In this document: positions 6,885 to 14,436 of the stretch, one piece after another
Layout: each line of letters begins with the position of its first letter
Position numbering within the stretch: the first letter of the stretch is position 1
Assembly: GCA_964368985.1 (NCBI GenBank)
Contig: CAYJDW010000063.1
Location: 1-15,493 of the forward strand
Origin: G023898405 sp964368985
GTDB lineage: Bacteria > Myxococcota > UBA727 > JABDBI01
Direction of reading: 5' to 3'
DNA length: 15,493 nt
Program-made: the position numbers and the translations under genes
The notes under the pieces: generated by a model
What the model saw: the letters and a program-made list of their open reading frames with translations, nothing else
Databases searched by the model: none
What the model was told of the DNA's origin: nothing

Positions 6885-7730
6885 TTAAGCCTTGTTAACA
6901 AAATCCTTTCGCTTCAATCCCCATTCGCCCAGCTTGCGGCGCACGGTGTGCTCGGAAAGTCCGGTAGCGCCAGCTAACTCTTTATTGCTCATCATCAAAA
7001 AGTTCTGTTGAATATAACCATTAGGGTCACGCACTGGATCAGTGGTGGCGCCTTTCGGCAGCAATTTAGCGAAACTTACAGGCATTTCTTTGCTGAGGGA
7101 ACTCAGCGATACTTTGCCTTTTTTCGGGGCGCTCACAGGTTTTTTGGCCGCAATTTTCATGGGCACTTTGGTTGGTAGAGGTTTGTTAGAAGGCACACTT
7201 TTTTGTGCAGTCATCACAGGTTTTTTAGGAGCTGGTTTCGCTACAGCCACGACTTTAGGCTTATTCATCCCTATCTTTGGGCTTTGTTTCTCTTTCTCAA
7301 GTTCAATCTGATTGAGAAGACCAATCACCTGTACTTCTGTTAAAAAGAGCTTGGCAGCCATTTCCTGCAAAGTAAGTTCAGTACGGTTTTTGCGAATGAA
7401 ATCAAGATGATTAATGTCTTGCTTAACCAGCTTGCCCCCACCTAAGAGCGTGAGATTTAAGAAACCCGGGCGAGATTCAACCACGCGACCAAACTTATGC
7501 GCTTCATCGTCAAACACGAGGGAGCCGGTCTTATAAGCGTTCTTAATATCAGTTTTACTCTCAACCGCTTTTCGCACGTTGATAACTGCGCGCTCAATCA
7601 AGACTTTCCGCCATGCTAATGCGCTATTAGGACCTGCATCAGTTGATTCAGATTCATCGCTGCATTCAAGCTTTTCATCAAAAGCGCTGAAGTCATCTAA
7701 GTCATCGAAATGTTTATTAGTCAGTCCCAT
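6885..7730 (-). CDS. Unrecognised protein with two HTH-like segments and a Lys/Pro-rich linker
   Basis: 281 residues; I do not recognise the family. The N-terminal 32 residues or so are acidic (DDLDDFSAFDEKLE). At about 78-105 the text KFGRVVESRPGFLNLTLLGGGKLVKQD looks like a small beta-barrel. A first helix-turn-helix-like segment lies at about 118-142 (LTLQEMAAKL, EVQVIGLLNQ). Residues 150-210 are a Lys/Pro/Ala-rich linker with KPAPKKPV-type repeats, as in nucleic-acid-binding tails. A second and stronger HTH lies at 247-273 (SNKELAGATGLSEHTVRRKLGEWGLKR). This suggests a DNA-binding regulator or chromosome-associated protein. It is divergent from the fad operon, with an operator-like palindrome between them. 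The Shine-Dalgarno is weak. A strong terminator follows. Confidence 0.75.
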   Translation of the reverse strand: MGLTNKHFDDLDDFSAFDEKLECSDESESTDAGPNSALAWRKVLIERAVINVRKAVESKTDIKNAYKTGSLVFDDEAHKFGRVVESRPGFLNLTLLGGGKLVKQDINHLDFIRKNRTELTLQEMAAKLFLTEVQVIGLLNQIELEKEKQSPKIGMNKPKVVAVAKPAPKKPVMTAQKSVPSNKPLPTKVPMKIAAKKPVSAPKKGKVSLSSLSKEMPVSFAKLLPKGATTDPVRDPNGYIQQNFLMMSNKELAGATGLSEHTVRRKLGEWGLKRKDFVNKA

Positions 7731-7829
7731 TTTTCTTTTACCCCGCCTGCAAAACTCAAGAAGTACGCCATTTTTTATCTCTTTTATTTGCAGTTTAATA
7801 TTTCTTATTAATAGACTTTAACACTTAGC

Positions 7830-7850
7830 AATCTTGCCAAGATTCGTCAA
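7830..7850. promoter_or_regulatory. Operator-like palindrome in the divergent fad promoter region
   Basis: AATCTTG at 7830-7836 and CAAGATT at 7838-7844 form a perfect 7-1-7 palindrome. Immediately beside it, 7845-7850 reads TTGACG on the minus strand, a good -35 box for the HTH-like gene, so the palindrome would fall in that promoter's spacer. The matching -10 is poor. On the plus strand TTGCCA (7835-7840) and TTAAAC (7859-7864) form a weak promoter 18 nt apart and overlap the same palindrome. The rest of the 255-nt gap shows nothing else I can support. Confidence 0.38.
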
Positions 7851-7985
7851 TAGAGGGCTTAAACAGGCCTTGGTCTTAAATGGACTAGACAATTCAGCAT
7901 CTGCTCGTGGCCAAGCAAATTTTCTTATGTTAACCAAGTGGCTAAAGATCTGATTTTATTGATCAAAAACGTAGACGAGGTTGGC

Positions 7986-10364
7986 ATGCTAAATAGTGGT
8001 AATGCGCTTAGACCAGCGATCAAGAAGGTTTTCGTGATCGGCGCGGGTGTGATGGGGCAGGCAATCGCGGCCCATATGGCCAATGCGGGCATTGAATGCA
8101 CTTTATTAGATGTGGCTTCTAAGGAAGGCGATCGCAATAAAGTCGCTAAAGACGCGATAAAAAAAATCCAAACTAGTAAGCCGAGCCTAGTGTTTACTAA
8201 ATCAACGGCTGATCGCATTAAAGTTGGTAATATTGAAGACGACTTGTCCGGCATTAAATCATCAGACCTGGTGATCGAAGCCATTATTGAAAAACTTGAT
8301 GCCAAAGTCAGTCTTTTCAAGAAAATCGAACAATTGGTTGGCCCAAATACGATTGTTGCTTCCAATACCTCCGGATTGTCTATCGCCCAGATGACGGACG
8401 GGCTTTCGAAAGCATTTACCGAGAAATTTTTGGTCATGCACTTTTTTAATCCGGTGCGTTATTTGCATCTCTTAGAAATCGTTCCTGCCGAAAACACCAA
8501 GCCGGAAATTCTCCAGGCCATGAAAAAATTTGGCGAGGAAAAGCTCGGCAAGGGCGTTGTTATTGGCAAAGATACCACCAACTTTGTGGCCAACCGCATC
8601 GGCGTTTATGGCATGATGGAAGCCATTAAAGCGGTGACTCATGGCGGCTATAGCGTTGAGGAAGTGGACGCTATTTTTGGCCCGGCTTTAGGCCGGCCAA
8701 AGAGTGCGATTTTTCGTACGGCCGACGTCGTGGGCCTCGATACTTTTATTCACGTGGCACAAAACTGTTATGACAGTTTAAAATCGGATGAATGCCACGA
8801 TAGCTTTAAAATCCCAAGCTTTTTGCAAGAAATGGTCAAAAATGGTTGGCTGGGGCAAAAATCAGGTCAAGGTTTTTATAAAAAAGCGGGCGATAAAATC
8901 CAAGTTCTTGACCCAAACACCATGACTTATCACGATCAAGCGAAAGTCAGGTTTGAATCCCTCGGCGCCATTAGAAATCTCTCTGATTTGAGCGAAAAGA
9001 TTAATAACGTGGCCTATGCCGACGATAAGGCAGCAAAGCTCTTTTTTAAACTAGCTGCTCTTACTTCGGTCTATGCTGCATCGCGTCTAGGCGAAATATC
9101 GGACAGCATTGCCGATATTGACCGAGCACTCATGTGGGGCTTTGGTTGGGAAATGGGGCCCTTTAAAACTTGGGATGCCATGGGCGTGCGCCGCAGTGTT
9201 GAGCTCATGCAAAGCCAAGGCATCAAAGTTCCAGAATGGGTTTTGGCTATGCTTAAATCCGGGCGCGAAAGTTTTTATAGCGAAAATGCCCAAGGCACGA
9301 CGCAAGTTTATAGTCCAAAAAATCGAGATCAGCAGGAAGTAAAGCTTTCTCCTCGAGAATGGCGCCTTGATATTCTCAAAAAAGATCCAAAAAAAGTTGT
9401 GGTCGACCTCGATGCCTATAGTTTGGTGGATGCAGGCAATGGCGCTTTGATTGTTGAGTTTCACACCAAGATGAACTCCATCGATCAAGATGTGCTCAAT
9501 GGCATCAACGACGGCATTGATCGCTGCGAAAGTGGCCAGTTTGAGGCTTTAGTTATTGCAAATGAAGGCGCTAACTTCAGTGTCGGCGCTAATCTCTTGC
9601 TACTTTACATGGGCGCAAGTCAAGGCATGTGGGATGATGTCGACGCTATTGTGCGCCTCTTTCAAAATACTTGCAAACGCTTGAAATATTGCGCAGTACC
9701 AACAGTGTCAGCGCCTTTTCAGTTAACGCTTGGGGGGGGCACCGAAATTTCCATGTGGTGTGACCGCATTCACGCTCACGCGGAAACCTATATGGGCCTC
9801 GTAGAAGTGGGAGTAGGGCTGATTCCTGGTGGCGGTGGCAACATCGAAATGGTGGCGCGTACCTTGAAAGGGGCTATCGATAGTCCCACCTATGTGACGG
9901 AGCATTTGCTCATGCGCAGTCTTGAAACGGTCGCAATGGCTAAGGTAGCCACGAGCGCAGCTGAGGCTAAGGAACTTCTGTATTTGGCCGACGCTGATAC
10001 TTTTTCGATGAATCGCCGCTATCAGTTGCATGATGCTTGCACTATTGCGGTAGCCATGGCGCGCTCGGGCTACATTCCACCTGCTCGACGAGAATTTAGG
10101 CTTCCAGGCAAAAATGCCCATGCAACTTTTGCCATGGGTTTACGCTCATTTTTGGATGGCAAATTTATCTCCGAACATGATTATAAAATCGCCCTCAAAG
10201 TGGCTCACGTGATGACCGGCGGAAACACCAACTCCACTAAAAAAATCAGCGAAGATGCTTTGCTAGATTTGGAACGTGAAGCCTTTTTGTCGCTGTGTGG
10301 CGAAGAGAAAACCATGGCGCGGATCGCCTATATGCTGGAAAACAATAAACCCTTGCGCAACTAG
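7986..10364 (+). CDS. fadN: 3-hydroxyacyl-CoA dehydrogenase/enoyl-CoA hydratase, FadN type
   Basis: Bifunctional beta-oxidation enzyme: hydration of enoyl-CoA and NAD-dependent oxidation of 3-hydroxyacyl-CoA. 792 residues from the ATG at 7986, preceded by GAGG at 7977-7980; the GTG at 7938 has no ribosome site and adds a non-family extension. The dehydrogenase comes first: Rossmann GAGVMG at 19-24, VIEAIIEKL, SNTSGLSI, and catalytic His152 in HFFNP. A second dehydrogenase-like C-terminal domain follows (WGFGWEMGPF). The crotonase-like hydratase lies at about 486-680, with FSVGANL for the oxyanion hole and both catalytic Glu positions kept (E587 in GGGTEIS, E607 in GLVEVG, 20 apart). This domain order matches Bacillus FadN rather than FadB/FadJ, where the hydratase is N-terminal. 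The thiolase gene follows after 26 nt. Confidence 0.93.
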   Translation: MLNSGNALRPAIKKVFVIGAGVMGQAIAAHMANAGIECTLLDVASKEGDRNKVAKDAIKKIQTSKPSLVFTKSTADRIKVGNIEDDLSGIKSSDLVIEAIIEKLDAKVSLFKKIEQLVGPNTIVASNTSGLSIAQMTDGLSKAFTEKFLVMHFFNPVRYLHLLEIVPAENTKPEILQAMKKFGEEKLGKGVVIGKDTTNFVANRIGVYGMMEAIKAVTHGGYSVEEVDAIFGPALGRPKSAIFRTADVVGLDTFIHVAQNCYDSLKSDECHDSFKIPSFLQEMVKNGWLGQKSGQGFYKKAGDKIQVLDPNTMTYHDQAKVRFESLGAIRNLSDLSEKINNVAYADDKAAKLFFKLAALTSVYAASRLGEISDSIADIDRALMWGFGWEMGPFKTWDAMGVRRSVELMQSQGIKVPEWVLAMLKSGRESFYSENAQGTTQVYSPKNRDQQEVKLSPREWRLDILKKDPKKVVVDLDAYSLVDAGNGALIVEFHTKMNSIDQDVLNGINDGIDRCESGQFEALVIANEGANFSVGANLLLLYMGASQGMWDDVDAIVRLFQNTCKRLKYCAVPTVSAPFQLTLGGGTEISMWCDRIHAHAETYMGLVEVGVGLIPGGGGNIEMVARTLKGAIDSPTYVTEHLLMRSLETVAMAKVATSAAEAKELLYLADADTFSMNRRYQLHDACTIAVAMARSGYIPPARREFRLPGKNAHATFAMGLRSFLDGKFISEHDYKIALKVAHVMTGGNTNSTKKISEDALLDLEREAFLSLCGEEKTMARIAYMLENNKPLRN

Positions 10365-10390
10365 GCTGTGAGAGAGGAATCAGAAACATT

Positions 10391-11557
10391 ATGATGATGG
10401 AAAACGTAGCAATTTTAGCAGCAGTTCGTACTCCTATCGGTCGCGGAGGTCGAGGGGCTTTTAAAAACACTCGCCCCGATGAGCTCGGTGCAATCACCAT
10501 TAGCGAAGCTCTAAAAAGAGCCAATGTTAGTGGCGACGAGCTGGAAGATATAATCTTTGGCTGTGCCATGCCAGAAGCGGAACAGGGCATGAATGTGGCC
10601 CGCATTATGAGCCTGCGGGCCGGTTTGCCCATCAATGTGTCGGCTGCCACTATCAATCGCTTTTGCGCAAGCGGCCTTCACGCGGTTGCTGATGTAGCGA
10701 AGTCGATTGAAGTGGGACAAATTCGGGCCGGGCTTGGGGGCGGCGTGGAATCTATGTCCATGATTCCCATGGGTGGTCATAAACCGAGCGCTAATCCTTA
10801 TCTCATGGACCATTATCCGGGGGCTTATTTGCCTATGGGGCTGACGGCTGAAGAGGTGGCTAGCAAGTTTAATATTGGCCGTGAGCGCCAGGATGAATTT
10901 TCGCTGTCGAGCCATCAAAAAGCCTGCACTGCGATCAAGAATGGTTCCTTTCGCGATGAAATCGTGAGCGTTCAGGTGAAGGAATATGATGGCCAAAAAG
11001 AATCGACTTTTTCCATCGATACCGACGAGGGCCCTCGCAGCGATACTACGCTTGCGGCTTTGTTGGCCTTGAAGCCAGCTTTCAAAATGGGAGGCACGGT
11101 TACCGCCGGCAATTCCTCACAGGTGAGTGATGGAGCAGCTTCGGTGGTGCTTATGCATAAGGCTGAGGCATTGGCGTCCAAGAAAAAAATTCGCGGCTAT
11201 TTTCGGGCTTTCGTAACGGCAGGGGTGGATCCCACCATCATGGGCATTGGGCCTGTTCCGGCAGTAAAAAAGTTGCTTGCCACTACGGGTCTAAAAATAG
11301 ATGACATTGGTGTTTTTGAACTCAATGAAGCTTTTGCGGTTCAGGCTCTTTATTGTGTCGACGAACTTAAGCTCGATCTAAAAAAAGTGAATCCCTACGG
11401 AGGCGCCATTGCGCTAGGGCATCCTCTCGGCTGTACCGGAGCACGTCAAATCGCCACCATTATTCACCATATGGAGCGGAATAAGCTCAAGTACGGCATT
11501 TGTACTATGTGTGTCGGTGGTGGTATGGGAGCTGCTGGATTAATCGAACTGGCTTAA
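10391..11557 (+). CDS. fadA: Acetyl-CoA acyltransferase (3-ketoacyl-CoA thiolase)
   Basis: Performs the thiolytic cleavage that ends each beta-oxidation cycle, acting in the cytoplasm on the 3-ketoacyl-CoA made by the preceding protein. 388 residues, the standard thiolase length. The N-terminus ILAAVRTPIGR is typical. The nucleophile is Cys92 in NRFCASG; NEAFAVQ is present; His344 lies in GGAIALGHPLG and the acid/base Cys374 in CVGGGMGA. All catalytic residues are intact. An AGAGGA Shine-Dalgarno at 10373-10378 sits 12 nt before the first of two consecutive ATG codons. The TAA stop overlaps an ATG at 11557, so the next gene may be translationally coupled. Confidence 0.95.
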   Translation: MMMENVAILAAVRTPIGRGGRGAFKNTRPDELGAITISEALKRANVSGDELEDIIFGCAMPEAEQGMNVARIMSLRAGLPINVSAATINRFCASGLHAVADVAKSIEVGQIRAGLGGGVESMSMIPMGGHKPSANPYLMDHYPGAYLPMGLTAEEVASKFNIGRERQDEFSLSSHQKACTAIKNGSFRDEIVSVQVKEYDGQKESTFSIDTDEGPRSDTTLAALLALKPAFKMGGTVTAGNSSQVSDGAASVVLMHKAEALASKKKIRGYFRAFVTAGVDPTIMGIGPVPAVKKLLATTGLKIDDIGVFELNEAFAVQALYCVDELKLDLKKVNPYGGAIALGHPLGCTGARQIATIIHHMERNKLKYGICTMCVGGGMGAAGLIELA

Positions 11558-11574
11558 TGCTAAAGGCGGGTAGA

Positions 11575-13251
11575 GTGAGCAAAAGAAAGACCATTATTGT
11601 GGTGGGTGGCTCCCATGGTGGCCCCAGTGCTGTGGCTCGTGCCCGCCAAACAAACGAATTTGCGCGGATTATTTTGATCGAACAAGCCCCCCAAGTGAGT
11701 TGGGTGCAGGCGAGTTTGCGCTATCACTTAATCGGCGATAGCAACATTGATCATGCGCTTCGTGAAAAAGATAGCTATTATCAACAGCGCTACAATGTCG
11801 AAGTACGCACCAATACTCGCGCAGTTGCTCTCGATCTCGATTCCCATTTTTTGTCGATTGAACATAATCATCAGCGTAAGCGGATCCATTTCGATGCGTT
11901 GATTTATGCCGGCGGCGCTCATTCCAACGAACTCGATGTGCCAGGTCTCACGGGCCCGCGAATATGTCATTTCCGTGACTTGCATGATGTTTCACTCATA
12001 AAACAAGCTCTCAAAGAAGGCGCGAAAACTGCGACCGTCGTGGGTTGCGGTTTTTACGGCGTGGAAGCGGCTTTGGCGCTTAAAGCTTGTGGCCTTGCTG
12101 TGCGAGTTGTTGAGATCAAGAAACGCATTATGCCCAGCTTCTCGATGAATTTTGCCGAGGCTATTGTTGGAAAACTTAAGGAACAAGCCATAGGGCTTTC
12201 CTTAAACTCAAGCATTGATGAAGCAAGCCCCATCGATGGCGGCGGCTTTTCCTTGACGCTTCATAGCGGCGAACAGTTCGAAACCGATTTAGTGGTCGTT
12301 TGTACCGGCATTAGCCCGAGAACTTCGTTGTTGGCAGATGCAGGGGCTGCGCTCGATGCCGACGGTCTCATTCGCGTCGATGATAATATGGCCACCACCT
12401 TGCCGAATGTTTATGCCTGCGGCAGCGCGGTGAGTGTGCCTATGGCTGTCAGCAATCACAAAAAATGGATGCCCCATCCAACCATAGTTTTACGCACCGC
12501 TCACATTGCCGGTTTCAATGCGGCGATCGGCGATATCGGTCACAAGGACCGCTTGAAACCTTTTTGCGGCACCTTAGTCACTGAGATTGGTGATACTTCT
12601 TTCGCCCGCACGGGGCTTCCTGAACACGAAGCGCGTTTGCTCTTAGGCGACAAAAATATTTTAGTCGCGACGGTCTATGGCTCTGCGGCAGATAGCTTTG
12701 TCTATCAGCAAGAAATGTGCGTGCGTTTATTGGTTGATCGCGCAAAAAATCGTGTCGTTGGTGGCGAAGTTTTTGCCAAGAAAGGCGTGGAGCGCACCAT
12801 CGATTTATTGTCGGTGGCAGTTTGCGAGGCGTGGGCGCCGGATAAATTAATCGATCTCGATATGGCTTATCTTGCCGACTCGGGTCCGGCTTTTGATCCT
12901 TTAAAAGATGCCGCCATGCGCGCAAAGATGGCCATCGCCGATAGTGAACATACTTTGTCGGCCGAGAAGCTTGCGCTGTGGCTTGCGAGTAATTTTGATT
13001 TTCGTTTAGTAGATGTGGGCGAAACGCCCATGTTATCAGGACGAGCTCAATCCAAAAGTTTGCATTTGCCGCTGGAGCATTTGCGCGATCGTCTCGGTGA
13101 GCTTGGCGACGGCGAGACGCCCATCGTGCTTTATTCGAAATCCGGTCATCGTAGCTATTTGGCGCACCTGGCATTGAAGCAACGCGGTATCAATAACGTT
13201 TATCATCTCGATGGTGGTATGGCCACGTGGAATTTGGTGGCGAGAGAGTAG
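11575..13251 (+). CDS. CoA-disulfide reductase-like flavoprotein fused to rhodanese, catalytic Cys missing
   Basis: 558 residues from the GTG at 11575, which has AAAGGCGGG at 11562-11570 in front; the ATG at 11557 is an alternative. The architecture matches CoA-disulfide reductase/NADH oxidase with a rhodanese tail: an N-terminal FAD site (IVVGGSHGG), an NAD(P) site (VVGCGFYGVEAA), the dimerisation domain, then rhodanese at about 470-558 ending in HLDGGMATW. The active-site motif, normally SFxxCGLPY, reads SWVQASLRY, with Ala46 where Cys is expected. The GD motif that contacts FAD, usually GDA, is GSA (YACGSAVSV). The rhodanese loop CxxxxR is SKSGHR, with Ser521 for Cys and Arg526 kept. The frame is intact and the gene is embedded in the operon, so it is not an obvious pseudogene. 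It may have a different chemistry or a binding/scaffold role. Other relatives (NADH oxidase, persulfide reductase) share the same missing Cys problem. Confidence 0.82.
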   Translation: MSKRKTIIVVGGSHGGPSAVARARQTNEFARIILIEQAPQVSWVQASLRYHLIGDSNIDHALREKDSYYQQRYNVEVRTNTRAVALDLDSHFLSIEHNHQRKRIHFDALIYAGGAHSNELDVPGLTGPRICHFRDLHDVSLIKQALKEGAKTATVVGCGFYGVEAALALKACGLAVRVVEIKKRIMPSFSMNFAEAIVGKLKEQAIGLSLNSSIDEASPIDGGGFSLTLHSGEQFETDLVVVCTGISPRTSLLADAGAALDADGLIRVDDNMATTLPNVYACGSAVSVPMAVSNHKKWMPHPTIVLRTAHIAGFNAAIGDIGHKDRLKPFCGTLVTEIGDTSFARTGLPEHEARLLLGDKNILVATVYGSAADSFVYQQEMCVRLLVDRAKNRVVGGEVFAKKGVERTIDLLSVAVCEAWAPDKLIDLDMAYLADSGPAFDPLKDAAMRAKMAIADSEHTLSAEKLALWLASNFDFRLVDVGETPMLSGRAQSKSLHLPLEHLRDRLGELGDGETPIVLYSKSGHRSYLAHLALKQRGINNVYHLDGGMATWNLVARE

Positions 13252-13254
13252 GGC

Positions 13255-14415
13255 ATGAAAGCTTTTTATTACGATATCGTTTGTCCCTATGCCTACATGG
13301 CATTTAGTTTTCTTCATCGCCACGATGTTTTTAGGAAAGAAGAAGTGGCCTTAAAGCCGATTTTGCTTGGGGGACTATTTAAACTCATGGAGCAGCCCGA
13401 TAATCCCAATCAATTTTTTCCGGTCGCTAAAAGTGACTATTTAAAAACTGATATAAAGCGTCAGGCTGATTATTTTGGTGCGCCCTTATCTTTTCATGGG
13501 CGTCACCCGGTGAGCTCGCTTAAAGCCATGCGTTTGTTAATTTCATGCGCGCAGGAAATGCGAGAAGCGTTGACCGCTCGACTTTATCAGGCTTATTGGC
13601 AAGAGAATCTCGACATTGATAGCGACGAGGTGATCGAAAAAATCGCGACCGAGTTTAATTTATCTTTGGAAAATCCAGCGAGTAAAACGGCCTTGATCGA
13701 GGCTACTGATGAAGCATTTCAAAGAAAAATATTTGGCGTGCCAACTTTGCTAGTAGACGATCGCCTTTATTTTGGCGCCGATCGTTTGATTTTATTGAAG
13801 GAGCGTTTGCATCTTGAACTTTCGGATTATCCATGGACCTCGGGCCAAAAAAAGATTGATTTTTATTTCGATTTTGCCTCGCCCTACAGTTATTTAGCCT
13901 TCAAAGAGGTAGTCAAATCCAAAGCCAGTTTTAACTTCATGCCCGTTCTTCTCGGCGCTATTTTTCGGGAGCACAATGTCACCCATATCCCCATGCTGAG
14001 CGCCCATCCTAATAAAGCGGCATATTATTTAGAGGATATGAACGATTGGGCAAAGTATCGCGGGCTAGAATTTAAGTTTAACGACCATTTCCCGGTGCGC
14101 TCGGTGACTGCCAATCGCGTATTTTTACTCGAGCCGCGCGTAGGTGAGTCTATTTTTGATGCGGCGTGGAGCAATAATTTAGATATTGGCGACGACAAAG
14201 TTCTCATTTCGGTGCTTAATCATGCAGGATTTGACGGTGAAAAATTAATTGAAAATTCCCAAGATCAAGCGATTAAAGATCAGTTAAAAACCAATACGAC
14301 CGAAGCGGTGGAAAGAGGGGTATTTGGCGTGCCAACTTTTCTGCTAGGTGATCATCTTGTATTTGGACAAGATCGTTTTTCATGGATCAAAATGCATTTA
14401 GCGGGCAAAGCCTAA
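13255..14415 (+). CDS. Tandem DsbA/HCCA-isomerase (GST-kappa-like) fusion
   Basis: 386 residues made of two homologous thioredoxin-fold domains, at about 1-190 and 200-386. Each starts with a matching strand and active-site motif and ends with a cis-Pro FGVPT motif (P163 and P360). Parallel blocks are NLDIDSDEVIEKI and NLDIGDDKVLISV, HPVSSLKAMR and FPVRSVTANR. HCCA isomerases and kappa GSTs use a Ser in this motif and need glutathione. Domain 2 keeps it (FASPYSYLAF, Ser209), but domain 1 reads DIVCPYAYMAF, with Cys10. Relatives normally have one domain of roughly 200 residues, so this is a duplication and fusion with diverged active sites. It starts 3 nt after the preceding stop, within the operon. 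Likely roles are glutathione-dependent isomerisation or thiol-disulfide chemistry on an acyl or aromatic CoA compound; the substrate is unknown. Confidence 0.85.
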   Translation: MKAFYYDIVCPYAYMAFSFLHRHDVFRKEEVALKPILLGGLFKLMEQPDNPNQFFPVAKSDYLKTDIKRQADYFGAPLSFHGRHPVSSLKAMRLLISCAQEMREALTARLYQAYWQENLDIDSDEVIEKIATEFNLSLENPASKTALIEATDEAFQRKIFGVPTLLVDDRLYFGADRLILLKERLHLELSDYPWTSGQKKIDFYFDFASPYSYLAFKEVVKSKASFNFMPVLLGAIFREHNVTHIPMLSAHPNKAAYYLEDMNDWAKYRGLEFKFNDHFPVRSVTANRVFLLEPRVGESIFDAAWSNNLDIGDDKVLISVLNHAGFDGEKLIENSQDQAIKDQLKTNTTEAVERGVFGVPTFLLGDHLVFGQDRFSWIKMHLAGKA

Positions 14416-14436
14416 AAATTTCAGGGAGTAAAAACC

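Noticed and set aside
7938..7985. GTG at 7938 as the start of fadN
   Set aside because: There is no Shine-Dalgarno before it, whereas the ATG at 7986 has GAGG five bases upstream and gives a family-like N-terminus and length.
9087..10121. Long minus-strand open frames inside fadN
   Set aside because: They are antisense to a clearly conserved gene, with no ribosome site or recognisable protein features.
11500..11556. ATG at 11500 as the start of the oxidoreductase
   Set aside because: It would overlap the catalytic C-terminus of the thiolase by 58 nt and add a peptide unlike any flavoprotein N-terminus.
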